Assembly (NCBI GenBank): GCA_041394605.1 | Contig: JAWKHX010000004.1 | Location: 372,001 to 436,000, forward strand | Reading direction: 5' to 3' | DNA length: 64,000 bases | Source of the DNA: UBA668 sp041394605 | GTDB taxonomy: Bacteria > Actinomycetota > Acidimicrobiia > Acidimicrobiales > Ilumatobacteraceae | Part shown: positions 52,316-61,384 of the stretch, piece after piece | Position numbering within the stretch: the stretch's first letter is position 1 | Layout: each line of letters opens with the position of its first letter | Translations under genes and position numbers: made by a program | Notes under the pieces: generated by a model | Database searches by the model: none | What the model was told of the DNA's origin: nothing | The model's input: the letters and a program-made list of their open reading frames with translations, nothing else

Positions 52316-54566
52316 GCTCGCCGGCCCAGACGGTGCCGCCGCCCACCTCCACCTCCACGGCGTCGTGGGTCACCATCGGCTGGGGGCGCAGCACCAGTTC
52401 GTAGCCGTCGTCGTCGAGCACCCCGTCCACGTCCAGCACCACGGTGATGGTCTCGCCGGGGCCGAGGTCCAGTTCGAACGTGACGACGTTCCAGCCCAGT
52501 TCGGTGGTGAGCGCAAGGCCCGTGTCCACGCCGTCGACGGTGGCATGCACCGGTGCGAGCGCGGTGTAGACGCTGAGGAGGGTGCGGTTGGTGCCGGACG
52601 GCACGTCCACGAACTCGCTGCCGATGACGTACGACGGGTAGCCGCTGGCGGGGGCGGTGTTGGTGAGGGTGACGGTGACCGTGCCCGTCGTTCGGCCCGT
52701 GGCCGGGTCGTAGCTGGCCTGGTAGTTCACCCGCCGCTCGAGGAAGCTGTCGATCTTGTTGGCCACGGCGTTGTTGGTCACCACGGCCAGGCCGTCGCGG
52801 CCGTCCAGCGCCGGCAGGGTGCCGTCCACGCCGATCAGGCGCATCAGTGCGTTCTCCTGCGGGCGGCGGGCCCACACCAGCAGGTCACCGTCGGCGGCCG
52901 CGGGGCCCAGGTCCTGGGCCAGCCGCTGGGGTGGTGGAAGGGTGCCGTCCAGCACGGCTTGCAGGGTGGCTTCGGCCACGGCTTCCAGCAGGTCGCTGCG
53001 TTCGGGCGTGTCCAGCGCGTACTGGTCCAGCAGCAGGAACTGCTCCACGTTGGTGGCCGACAGCGCCTGGTCCAGCCCCTCCACCCGGATCGGCCCGGTG
53101 GCGGCCAGCAGCCCGGCGAGCGCCGCCGGGTCGGCCAGGATCACCCCGTCCACCGTCGTGCCGCGGGTGGCCTCCCACAGTTGGGCCAGCAGTGGGCCGG
53201 CGCTGCCCATGTCCGGGGTCATGGTGACGTTGGACCAGAACGTGGAGTTCGCCGGACGGTCGGCGGTGCCGGCGCCGTAGGTGGCGTAGCGGCGGTAGAA
53301 CTCGTCGCTGGCCTCGAGGGTGAAGGGGCCGTTGGCCTTCAGTTCGTTGCGCAGGTCGTTGATCCGCCCGAAGTCGGTGCGCACGATCTGGCCGTCGGTG
53401 ATCTCGAGGATGGCGTAGTTGCCCATCACGCCCATCAGCGCCCGGCCCTCGGCGGGGGAGGCGAAGCCCACGAAGTAGCGGCGGGTGCCGTCGGCGCCGA
53501 GCATCGCCGGGCCGTCGGCGGCCGCGGCGTGGATGGTGCGGGCCTGCCGCTCGGTCTCTGCGGCGCGGTCGCGGTAGCGGGCCAGCCGGTCGGCGAGGGG
53601 GCCCACCAGCCAGGGCGAGTCGGCGTCGTCGAGCGCGGTACGCAGGGCAGTGACGGCGTGTTCCAGGTCGGCCAGCGGGCGTTCCAGCAGGGCGATCGCG
53701 GTGGTGTCGATGCGGCCGCCGTCGATGGTGAGTTGGTCGAAGTCCACCAGGTCCAACGCCGCCGCGGCCGCCCGGGCGCTGGTGGCCGCCTGGCCGAGCA
53801 CGCTGTCCATCGCCTGCTGGTGTTGGGCCACCACCGGCACCAGGCGGGCGGGTTGGGCCCACAGGGCGCCCAGCGACGAGTCGGCGGAGGCGAGGTGGCC
53901 GGCGGCCAGGCGCAGGGTGGCGGCAGCGGTGACGGGGTCGCCGCCCTGCAGTTGCTCCAGCCCGTCCAGCAGGCCCTGGTAGCCGTCCTCCACGTCGCCG
54001 CGGGCGGCCAGTGCGGCACCTCCGAACCCGGCGGCGAACAGCACGGCCACGCCCAGGCCGATCAGCCCGCCCAGCAGGATGCGGCGGCGCTGGTGCCGGC
54101 GGCGGCGGCGGATGGCCACGCCGGCCAGCACGCCCAGCCCGACCACGGCGATCAGCGCGCTGGCGGTGAAGAACGGGTCGTACTCCAGGCGCAGCAGGCC
54201 CTGCACGGCCAGCCCGGCGCCGGCCGACCGCAGCCAGGGCATGCTGAGCCGTCGGTCGCCCAGCCACAGGCCCACTGCGGCGGCGGCCAGGCCGAACAGC
54301 ACGGGTGCGGGGGCGGCGCCGGCCACGGTGGCGATGCCGCCGCCGGCGACCAGCGACCACCAGCTGGCGGTGGAAGCCACCCAGGCCACGGCGCCGGCCC
54401 CGGCCCCGGTGACGAGCGCGTCACCGACGAGGTTGCCGGTGGGGTGGCAGCCGGCGAGTGTGGCCACGATGGCGGTGGCGAGTGCGGCGGCGGCGATGCC
54501 GGGCAGGTCGTCGCGGGTGACGGTGTTGCGCCGGCTGCGCGCGGGCGCCCGGCGCCACCAGTTCAT
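52266..54566 (-). CDS. DUF4012 domain membrane protein
   Basis: A 766-aa protein. N-terminal membrane segments (to about residue 185) include LIGLGVAVLFAAGFGGAALA just before a large extracytoplasmic domain. DUF4012 features are YFVGFASPAEGRALMGVMGNYAI near 365, TPDMGSAGPLLAQLWEATRG near 450 and the later VNYQASYDPATGRTTGTVTVTLTNTAP strand region. The family regularly occurs in actinobacterial exopolysaccharide loci and is related to proteins proposed to transfer or attach glycans at the surface, but no activity is established. It overlaps the epimerase gene by 4 bp. Confidence 0.87.
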   Translation of the reverse strand: MNWWRRAPARSRRNTVTRDDLPGIAAAALATAIVATLAGCHPTGNLVGDALVTGAGAGAVAWVASTASWWSLVAGGGIATVAGAAPAPVLFGLAAAAVGLWLGDRRLSMPWLRSAGAGLAVQGLLRLEYDPFFTASALIAVVGLGVLAGVAIRRRRRHQRRRILLGGLIGLGVAVLFAAGFGGAALAARGDVEDGYQGLLDGLEQLQGGDPVTAAATLRLAAGHLASADSSLGALWAQPARLVPVVAQHQQAMDSVLGQAATSARAAAAALDLVDFDQLTIDGGRIDTTAIALLERPLADLEHAVTALRTALDDADSPWLVGPLADRLARYRDRAAETERQARTIHAAAADGPAMLGADGTRRYFVGFASPAEGRALMGVMGNYAILEITDGQIVRTDFGRINDLRNELKANGPFTLEASDEFYRRYATYGAGTADRPANSTFWSNVTMTPDMGSAGPLLAQLWEATRGTTVDGVILADPAALAGLLAATGPIRVEGLDQALSATNVEQFLLLDQYALDTPERSDLLEAVAEATLQAVLDGTLPPPQRLAQDLGPAAADGDLLVWARRPQENALMRLIGVDGTLPALDGRDGLAVVTNNAVANKIDSFLERRVNYQASYDPATGRTTGTVTVTLTNTAPASGYPSYVIGSEFVDVPSGTNRTLLSVYTALAPVHATVDGVDTGLALTTELGWNVVTFELDLGPGETITVVLDVDGVLDDDGYELVLRPQPMVTHDAVEVEVGGGTVWAGELTRRIVVTGRAATALR

Positions 54567-55504
54567 GCCCGGGTCCGCATCCAGTCGATGGTGGCCTGCA
54601 GCCCGTCGCGCAGCGGCACGGCGGTGGCGGTGGGGAACAGGGCGGCCAGCCGGTCGTTGGCGGCCTGCGAGTGGCGCACGTCGCCGGCACGGGCCGGTTC
54701 GTGCACCACATCCAGCTGCCGGCCCAGCAGGCTGCCCAGTTCGGCGGCCAGGTGCAGCAGGGTGACCCGCCCGCCGAACGCCAGGTTCACGGGGGTGCTG
54801 CTGGTGACCCTGCGGACCAGTGCGTCCTCGATGACGGCGGTGACGGTGTGCACGAAGGTGAAGTCGCGGCTCTGCTGGCCGTCGCCGTGCACGGTGAGCG
54901 GACGCCCGGCCAGCGCAGCGTCCACGAAACGGGGGATGACGGCGGCGTAGGCGTGCTCGGGCGACTGCAGGGGGCCGAAGACGTTGAAGAACCGGAAGGC
55001 CAGCACGGGCAGGTTGTACGTGTGTGCCCAGGCCAGCGCGTAGGCCTCGGCCGCCAGCTTGGACGCCCCGTACGGGCTGACCGGCTGGGGCAGCAGCCCT
55101 TCGTGCTTGGGCAGTTCGGGGTTTGCGCCGTACACGCTGCTGCTGCCGGAGAACACCACGTGGAGGTTGCCGTGCCGCCGTGCGGCCTCCAGCACTTCGG
55201 CGGTGCCGGCGGCGTTGGCGGCCAGCGTGGGCATGGGGTGGGCGACGGAGCGGGGCACGCTGCCGATGGCGGCCAGGTGCACAATGGCGTCTGCCCCGTC
55301 ACACACCTGGTCCAGCGCGGCCGGGTCGAGGATGGACCCCACGTGCAGCCGGGCGGCGATGCCGTGCAGGTTCTGGGCGTCGCCGGTGGACAGGTCGTCC
55401 AGCACGGTGACTTCGTGCCCGGCCGTGGCGAGCCGGGCGCAGAGGTTGGCGCCGATGAACCCGGCCCCGCCGGTGACCACGATCCGCAGGGCGGGCAGCA
55501 ACAT
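54563..55504 (-). CDS. NAD-dependent UDP-sugar epimerase (GalE/WbpP-like)
   Basis: A 313-aa extended SDR. ALRIVVTGGAGFIGANLCARL opens the NAD site; LDDLSTGDAQNL, VHLAAIGSVPRSV, FSGSSSVYG and SPYGASKLAAE (catalytic Tyr-x3-Lys) follow, with FRFFNVFGP near residue 175. It probably interconverts C4 epimers of UDP-hexoses or UDP-HexNAc for the surface glycan. ATG 55504 has -10-like TAACCT 7 nt upstream. It is translationally coupled to DUF4012 downstream. Confidence 0.88.
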   Translation of the reverse strand: MLLPALRIVVTGGAGFIGANLCARLATAGHEVTVLDDLSTGDAQNLHGIAARLHVGSILDPAALDQVCDGADAIVHLAAIGSVPRSVAHPMPTLAANAAGTAEVLEAARRHGNLHVVFSGSSSVYGANPELPKHEGLLPQPVSPYGASKLAAEAYALAWAHTYNLPVLAFRFFNVFGPLQSPEHAYAAVIPRFVDAALAGRPLTVHGDGQQSRDFTFVHTVTAVIEDALVRRVTSSTPVNLAFGGRVTLLHLAAELGSLLGRQLDVVHEPARAGDVRHSQAANDRLAALFPTATAVPLRDGLQATIDWMRTRA

Positions 55505-55555
55505 GCCGGCGAGGTTAGGCCACCCACCCGGCCCACCCCCGTCTCTCCCGGCCCG

Positions 55556-55605
55556 GCCCTGCCCCACCCGGCCCTGCCCGGCCCTGCCCGGCCCTGCCCC
55601 ACCCC
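55556..55605. repeat. 10-bp C-rich tandem repeat upstream of the epimerase gene
   Basis: GCCCTGCCCG and close variants recur from 55556 to about 55600, upstream of the epimerase promoter. The strand is C-rich with no coding support. Confidence 0.75.
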
Positions 55606-55693
55606 GCCAAGCCTCGGCGGACCTGACCCGGGACGCGCCCGTACCCCGCACCCGGGTGGGAGCGGGGTGTGCCGGCCGGTGGCCGGGCGGGCG

Positions 55694-56887
55694 TCAGGCC
55701 GCCGCCGACGTTGGTCGGGCGGACGACGCTCCCGTCAGCGAGCAGTCGATCATGGTGCCGTCGGCCAGCCGCAGGCGCAGATTGGTGGCGTCACCCAGCA
55801 CCTGCACGCCTGGCCGGTGCTTCTCGTGATGGTGGTGGCTGCACCACATCGCCAGGTTCTCCAGCGATGTGGCGCCGCCCTCCTCGAAGGGCACCAGGTG
55901 GTCGATCTCGCACCAGGCGCCGGGGATGTGACACCCCGGCCAGCGGCACCCGCCATCGCGGGCCAGCAACGCCCGGTACTGGGACTCGCTCGCGTAGCGA
56001 ACGCTGGTGCCCAGGTCCACCACCTTCGAGGCGGCCATGAACACACGTTGCAGGTGGGCGTTCTCCGCCAGGCGGGTGGCGATGTGGGTGGGAATGCGAT
56101 CGCCGTGCGCGGTACGGGCCTCGCCCGTGTCGGCCTGCATGACCAGCAGGATGGTGGGGCGCTCCCGCCCGCCGGTGACGGTGCCCTTGGCGTAGGCGTC
56201 GGCCAGCAGGACCACCCCGTCGGCCAGGCGCTGCTCGTTGGTGCGCGTGTCGCCCTTGTACGGCTCGCCGGCCACGTGGGTGATGGCGTTGATGAACTGG
56301 CGGTGCTGCAGCGTGGGCAGCACGACGGTGGTGGTGACCATGCCGTCTTCCGGCCGCCCGGAGCGCACGGACCGCTTCTGGTAGCGGCGCTCTTCGGCCT
56401 CTTCCGGGGTCTCCTTGCGGGACCGGTTGGTCTCCTTGAACTTCTCGCCGGCCTCGGCGGCTTCACGGGGCGTGGCGCCCTTGGTGGCCTTCACCAGCCC
56501 GGCGACATCGGCGCCATCGGGTGCCGACGTGATGGCGCCGTGCAGGGCGACGGCCGACTTGGCCGACATCTCACCGGACGACACCGCGTCCTCCAGTTCG
56601 GGCGCGGCCTCTGCGGCGTCGCCGAGCTTCACCCTGTCCATCGCGTCGCCGTACGACGTCTTGGTCTGCTGGCTCAACCAGTCGGCCATGTTGCGGGCGC
56701 CGGTGCCGCCCCACACGCCCGCCCGATCGGCCTCGGCCACCACACGTGCGTGGACCATGGTGAGCCGGTCGATGCAGCCCTGCAGGGCGACGGCGGCGCC
56801 GCCCAGTTCGGTTCGAGACAGCCCGCCCAGCGGCACGGCGGCAACCGCAGCGATGGCGGTGCTGCAGTTGGCGAGGGCGGTGTCCAT
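55694..56887 (-). CDS. DUF222/13E12-family HNH endonuclease-like protein
   Basis: A 397-aa protein: N-terminal DUF222 (MDTALANCSTAIAAVAAVPL, then TELGGAAVALQGCIDRLTM) and a C-terminal HNH module CRWPGCHIPGAWCEIDHLVPF with NLAMWCSHHHHEKH, which keeps the zinc cysteines and the catalytic His-Asn-His set. These genes are abundant and dispersed in actinobacterial genomes (REP13E12 type in mycobacteria) and may be mobile, but no repeats or intein/intron context are seen. ATG 56887 is chosen because an excellent promoter ends 7 nt upstream. Confidence 0.87.
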   Translation of the reverse strand: MDTALANCSTAIAAVAAVPLGGLSRTELGGAAVALQGCIDRLTMVHARVVAEADRAGVWGGTGARNMADWLSQQTKTSYGDAMDRVKLGDAAEAAPELEDAVSSGEMSAKSAVALHGAITSAPDGADVAGLVKATKGATPREAAEAGEKFKETNRSRKETPEEAEERRYQKRSVRSGRPEDGMVTTTVVLPTLQHRQFINAITHVAGEPYKGDTRTNEQRLADGVVLLADAYAKGTVTGGRERPTILLVMQADTGEARTAHGDRIPTHIATRLAENAHLQRVFMAASKVVDLGTSVRYASESQYRALLARDGGCRWPGCHIPGAWCEIDHLVPFEEGGATSLENLAMWCSHHHHEKHRPGVQVLGDATNLRLRLADGTMIDCSLTGASSARPTSAAA

Positions 56888-56894
56888 AGAGCGA

Positions 56895-56923
56895 ACCATA
56901 GCGAACGTATGTACGAAAGTCAA
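56895..56923 (-). promoter_or_regulatory. near-consensus leaderless promoter of the HNH gene
   Basis: On the reverse strand TTGACT (56918-56923), a 17-bp spacer and TATGGT (56895-56900) form a strong SigA-type promoter. The ATG starts 7 nt after the -10, so the transcript should begin at or next to the start codon. Confidence 0.75.
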
Positions 56924-57026
56924 CATGAAAACCGGAGAAATCTTGTACGCCAACCGGCCTCCACCTCGCAGCCTGCCACGGGGGTGCAACAGGGTTCCGT
57001 GGGCGGCCGGCAAGTAGCGTGCGCCC

Positions 57027-59093
57027 GTGGCCGTGCACGTCCTGTGGGTGATCAAGGGGCTCGGCCCCGGGGGAGCGGAGCGGCTGCTGGTCGCCCTCGC
57101 CGGCGCCCACGATCCGGAGGTGGCCACGTTCGAGTGCGCCTTCGTGGTGCCGTGGAAGGACCACCTGGTCGCCGACCTCGAAGCCCGTGGCGTCCGCTGC
57201 CACTGCCTGTCTGCCCGCCGCCGCGACCCGCGCTGGCCGCTGCGCCTGGCCCGGTTGGTGCGCTCTCGCCGCTTCGACGTGGTGCACGTCCACTCCCCGC
57301 TGCCAGGCAGCGTCGCCCGCCTGGCCGCCCGAACCGTGCCGAAGGCCCGCCGTCCTGTCCTCTTCAGCACGGAGCACAACGCCTGGCGCACGTTCCGCCG
57401 CCCCACCCGCTGGCTGAACCGCCTCACCAACCGGGCCGACCGCTTCACGTTCGCAGTCAGCGCGGAGGTGGCCGGCTCCCTCCGCGGCCCGGTGGTGGAG
57501 CGCAGTGCCGTCCTCATCCACGGCGTGGACCTGCCGGCCGTGCGTGTTGCAGCCGGCGGCCGGGCCGCCATGCGTGCCGAGCTCGGTGTGCGCGACCACG
57601 AGTTCCTCTTCGTCACGGTCGCCAACTACCGGGCGCAGAAGGACTACCCGACGCTGCTGGCGGCGTGTGCGCGCCTGCGGGCGGACGGCGTGCCCTTCCG
57701 CCTGGCCGCCGTGGGGCAGGGCCCGCTGGAGGACGCGATGCGCACCCGTCACGCCGAACTGGGCCTGGCCGACAGCGTGCAACTGCTGGGGTACCGGGCC
57801 GATGCGGTGGACGTGCTGGCCGCGGCCGACGCGTTCGTGATGGCCTCCAAGTGGGAGGGCCTGCCGGTGGCGCTGATGGAGGCATGCGCGCTGGGCCTGC
57901 CCTGCGTGCTCACCGAGGTGGGCGGGATGCCCGATGCGCTGGGCCCCGACGGTGCCCGGTGGGTGCCGCCGGCCGACTCTGCCGCGCTGGCCGCAGCGAT
58001 GGCCGAGGTGGCGGGCGGCTCCGGCCTGCGGGAACGCCTGGCCGCCCGGGCCGTCACCGCGGCGGCGCAGTTCGACGTGCGCCGGGCCGCGCGGGAGATC
58101 GAGCGCCACTACGTGCCCCCCGTGCCGGCCTGGGCCCCGCCGGTTGGCCTGGAGGGCATCGAGGTGCGCCGCGCCCAGCCGCACGAGGAGGACGAGGCGG
58201 TGGCGCTGTGCCAGCAGGTGCTGGGCCACGCCGACGACGCCGCGTGGCCGGCGTTGTTCCACTGGAAGCACCGGGAGAATCCATTCGGCGATTCGCCGAT
58301 GTGGGTGGCGGTGCACGACGGCCGCATCGTGGCGGTGCGGGTGTTCATGCGCTGGGCGTTCCGCCGCGGCGGGCGGGAGGTGCGTGCCGTGCGTGCGGTG
58401 GACACGGCCACCGACCCGGCCTACCAGGGCAAGGGCCTGTTCACCGCGCTCACCCTGCAGGGCCTCCGCGAGTTGGAGGACGAGGGGGTGGAGATGGTGT
58501 TCAACACGCCGAACACCCAGAGCCGCCCCGGCTACCTGAAGATGGGGTGGCAGGTGGTGGGCCAGATGCGCCCGGCGATGAACGTGCGCTCGCCGCTGGC
58601 CTTGCCGCGGGTGGTGCGGTCGCGGGTGCCGGCATCGCTGTTCCCCGACGACCTCAACCTGGGCGTGCCGATCGGCGAGTGGCTGGACGGCGGCGGCCTG
58701 ACCCGCCACCCCCTGCCCACCGGCGACGGCCTGCTCACGGCGTGGACGCCGGACACGCTGCGCTGGCGCTTCGGTTCCGCCGTGCAGCCCTGCCGCGTGG
58801 TGGATGACGGCCGCGCCGCCGTGGTGGTGGAACGCCGCCGCCGCGGCCAGGTGACCGAGTTGGTCTGCCTGCTGGCCCTCGGCTCCGCTGCGGCGACGGA
58901 TCGCCTGCTGCGCCGCACCGTCCGCGAGGCCGGCGCCGACGTGGCCCTGCGACTGGGCCGCCCCCGGCCCCACGCCGGCTTCCTCCCGGTCCCCGGCGCC
59001 GGCCCCACCCTCACCTGCCGCATGCTCTGCCCCGACCCCGTCCCCCCGCTGACGGACTGGGACCTCCAACTCGGCACGGTGGTGCTGTTCTGA
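57027..59093 (+). CDS. fusion of GT4 glycosyltransferase and GNAT acetyltransferase
   Basis: A 688-aa bifunctional protein. Residues about 1-370 form a GT4 enzyme: VLWVIKGLGPGGAERLLVAL, FSTEHNAWRTFRR, VANYRAQKDYPTLLAAC and the donor-site MASKWEGLPVALMEACALG. After a Pro-rich hinge, residues from about 375 form a GNAT-type acyltransferase: IEVRRAQPHEEDEAVALC, VRAVDTATDPAYQGKGLFTALT (acetyl-CoA binding Q-x2-G-x-G/A) and NTPNTQSRPGYLKMGW. The frame is continuous and the protein covers both folds fully. It may add a sugar and acylate it. TAGCGT lies 6 nt before GTG 57027. Confidence 0.87.
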   Translation: MAVHVLWVIKGLGPGGAERLLVALAGAHDPEVATFECAFVVPWKDHLVADLEARGVRCHCLSARRRDPRWPLRLARLVRSRRFDVVHVHSPLPGSVARLAARTVPKARRPVLFSTEHNAWRTFRRPTRWLNRLTNRADRFTFAVSAEVAGSLRGPVVERSAVLIHGVDLPAVRVAAGGRAAMRAELGVRDHEFLFVTVANYRAQKDYPTLLAACARLRADGVPFRLAAVGQGPLEDAMRTRHAELGLADSVQLLGYRADAVDVLAAADAFVMASKWEGLPVALMEACALGLPCVLTEVGGMPDALGPDGARWVPPADSAALAAAMAEVAGGSGLRERLAARAVTAAAQFDVRRAAREIERHYVPPVPAWAPPVGLEGIEVRRAQPHEEDEAVALCQQVLGHADDAAWPALFHWKHRENPFGDSPMWVAVHDGRIVAVRVFMRWAFRRGGREVRAVRAVDTATDPAYQGKGLFTALTLQGLRELEDEGVEMVFNTPNTQSRPGYLKMGWQVVGQMRPAMNVRSPLALPRVVRSRVPASLFPDDLNLGVPIGEWLDGGGLTRHPLPTGDGLLTAWTPDTLRWRFGSAVQPCRVVDDGRAAVVVERRRRGQVTELVCLLALGSAAATDRLLRRTVREAGADVALRLGRPRPHAGFLPVPGAGPTLTCRMLCPDPVPPLTDWDLQLGTVVLF

Positions 59094-60157
59094 TGGGGGA
59101 GCGCGGGGAAGCCGTGGCCGCGGGAGCAAAGGTGTTGATCGTCCTGACCTCGAACACGCGTCGTGGGGCCGAGACGCAGGGTCACCAACTCGCCCAGCAG
59201 TTGGTCGGCGCCGGCCTGGCGGCGGAGGTGGTGGCGCTCGCCGGGCGCCCGGGCGAAGGCCGGCTGCCGGTGGATTACCTGGGCGACGCGGCGTTGTCGC
59301 CGCGGACGCTGTTGGCGCTGCGTCGGCGCGCCCGCGGACGCGCGGTTGTCATCGGCTACGGATCGAAGACCCTGCCGGCGTGCGCGCTGGCCCTGCTCGG
59401 TCGTCGTGTTCCGTTCGTCTATCGGAGCATCGGAAACCCGGCCGACTGGTCGCGAGGAGGCGTACATCGGTTCAGGACCCGCCTGTTGTACCGCCGCGTC
59501 CATCGTGTCGCCGCGTTGTGGCCCGCCGCGGGGGAGAGCATCACCAAGCTCTACGGAGTGCCGGCGGAGCGAGTGTCGGTGATTCCGAACGCGAGGCCGG
59601 ATGTGGTGGGCCGGCGCGAGCCGTCGGTGGCCAATCGATCGGTGGGGTTCGTTGGGCTGAGTCCGGAGAAGCAGCCGTTGGTCGCAGTGTCGGCCATCGC
59701 CGCACTGGAGGGCGTGACGCTGGTGATCGCCGGCGACGGTGCGATGAAGACAGAGGTGCTGGAGGCGTGTGAGCGCCAGCTGGCCGGCCGGTACGAGTAC
59801 CTGGGCGTGATCGACGACATGGACCAGCTGTGGCGCAGGGTGGACGTGTTGCTGATGACGAGCAGCACGGAGGGCATGCCGGGCGTCGTGATCGAGGCTG
59901 GGCTGAGAGGCATCCCCACCGTCGCACCGGATGTGGGGGCGATGGCGGCGCTGGTCGAGGACGGGGTGACCGGCCGCGTCCTTCGAGCTGGTTCACGTCT
60001 TTCCGATTACGGCGCGGCGCTCGACGAGGTGTTGCAGGTGTCGACTGCGCTCGGCGAGGCGGCCGAGTTGCGGATGCGCTCGCGCTTCGTCTGGCCTGTG
60101 GTGGTCGACCAGTGGTTGGTGCTGCTCGGTGCTGTGGAGGCGGAGCGGGCGCGGTGA
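59093..60157 (+). CDS. GT4 family glycosyltransferase
   Basis: A 354-aa GT-B enzyme. VLIVLTSNTRRGAETQGHQLA opens the N-terminal domain, FVYRSIGNPADWSRG lies near residue 110, and the donor domain has VGFVGLSPEKQPLVAVSAI and TSSTEGMPGVVIEAGLRGIP with the E-x7-E pattern. The ATG overlaps the stop of the GT4-GNAT gene (TGATG) and its stop overlaps the next glycosyltransferase, so three genes form one coupled operon. Codon choice is less GC-strict than in upstream genes. Confidence 0.87.
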   Translation: MGERGEAVAAGAKVLIVLTSNTRRGAETQGHQLAQQLVGAGLAAEVVALAGRPGEGRLPVDYLGDAALSPRTLLALRRRARGRAVVIGYGSKTLPACALALLGRRVPFVYRSIGNPADWSRGGVHRFRTRLLYRRVHRVAALWPAAGESITKLYGVPAERVSVIPNARPDVVGRREPSVANRSVGFVGLSPEKQPLVAVSAIAALEGVTLVIAGDGAMKTEVLEACERQLAGRYEYLGVIDDMDQLWRRVDVLLMTSSTEGMPGVVIEAGLRGIPTVAPDVGAMAALVEDGVTGRVLRAGSRLSDYGAALDEVLQVSTALGEAAELRMRSRFVWPVVVDQWLVLLGAVEAERAR

Positions 60158-61311
60158 GGATCCTGTACGTCATCGACAGCCTGGTTGGCGGTGGAGCCGA
60201 GGTGTCCACGCGCACGATGGCTGGCGAGCTTGCCCGCCGAGGGCACACCGTGAAGGTGATCGTGCTGCGCGCGCTGGATGACCTCGGAATTGCCGGGCCT
60301 GACGTCGTGGTGGAGGTGCTCTCCGGGCGCCGCTTTGGCCAACGCGTCAGGGGGCTTCGCGCTGAGATCCGTCACTTCAAGCCGGACGTGGTGCACAGCG
60401 CGTTGTATGCCTCAAATCAGGTGTCCCGGTTCGCTGCGCTGGGAACCGGGGTGCCTGTGGTGTCCAGCCTGGTGAGTACGCCCTACTCCGCTGGGGCACG
60501 TTCGGCGTCGAGAGTTCCCCGTTGGAAGGTGGAACTGGTCCGTGGCTGGGACGTCCTGACGGGCTGGGTCGGCGTGACCAGGTTTCATGCGGTGTCCGAA
60601 GGGGTGGCGGCCGCCAACGCCAGGGCGTTGTGCATCCGGAGACGCAAGATCGAGGTGGTCGAGCGTGGCCGGTCGCGGGATGTGCTGGGCTCCTACAGCG
60701 ACGCTCGCCGCCAGCAGGCGCGTGAGGCACTCGGCATTCCGCCGGAGGCCTATGTGCTGCTCTGCGTTGGTCGTCAGGAGGCACTGAAGCGATACGAGGA
60801 CGTCGTCCGGTGCCTTCCCGAGATCCGTGGGCGCCATTCGCAGGTTCGCCTTCTGCTCGCGGGACGAAGGGGAAGTGGGACGGACGCCATCGAGAGGGCC
60901 ATGTCCGAGTGGGGTGTGGAGGACCAGGTGCACCTGCTGGGTGAGCGGGGAGACGTGCCGGATCTGCTGTGTGCAGCGGACGTGCTGACCATCTCTTCCG
61001 TGGCCGAAGGGACCGCCGGCGTGGCGCTGGAGGCCATGGCCTTGCACTGCCCAGTGGTGTGCACAGACGTCGAAGGGGTGCGGGGCGTACTGGAGAACGG
61101 CCGCAACTGCCTGCTGGTACCGGTGGCATCGCCCACCGACCTGGCCGCCGCAGTGATGCGGCTGAGATCGAACGGAGATCTCCGACAGCGACTCGTCGCT
61201 GAAGGCCGCATTGACTTCGACACGCGCTTTGACCTTCAGGCTGCCGCAAGACGGACGGAGGCCTTTTACGGAGCCGCTGCGCGCTGCTCGGGTGAGTGGC
61301 GCCACGACTGA
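60154..61311 (+). CDS. GT4 family glycosyltransferase
   Basis: A 385-aa GT-B enzyme. ILYVIDSLVGGGAEVSTRTMA opens the fold, DVVHSALYASNQVSR and VSSLVSTPYS follow; the donor domain has LLCVGRQEALKRYEDVVRCL and ISSVAEGTAGVALEAMALHCP. GTG 60154 overlaps the previous stop. Codon usage is noticeably less biased (ATT, TTT, GGA codons appear), as in the following genes, which suggests more recent acquisition of this part of the locus. Confidence 0.87.
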   Translation: MRILYVIDSLVGGGAEVSTRTMAGELARRGHTVKVIVLRALDDLGIAGPDVVVEVLSGRRFGQRVRGLRAEIRHFKPDVVHSALYASNQVSRFAALGTGVPVVSSLVSTPYSAGARSASRVPRWKVELVRGWDVLTGWVGVTRFHAVSEGVAAANARALCIRRRKIEVVERGRSRDVLGSYSDARRQQAREALGIPPEAYVLLCVGRQEALKRYEDVVRCLPEIRGRHSQVRLLLAGRRGSGTDAIERAMSEWGVEDQVHLLGERGDVPDLLCAADVLTISSVAEGTAGVALEAMALHCPVVCTDVEGVRGVLENGRNCLLVPVASPTDLAAAVMRLRSNGDLRQRLVAEGRIDFDTRFDLQAAARRTEAFYGAAARCSGEWRHD

Positions 61312-61384
61312 GCAGAACCCGTTCCTTCACCCGAGATTCGGGTCCACGTAGGCTTGCAGCGGGTCTGAGAGCCCGCACGGATAG

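Noticed and set aside
54671..58807. 1378-aa plus-strand open frame
   Set aside because: It crosses the antisense of the epimerase and HNH genes and runs out of frame through the GT4-GNAT gene. Composition is low-complexity and no motif is present.
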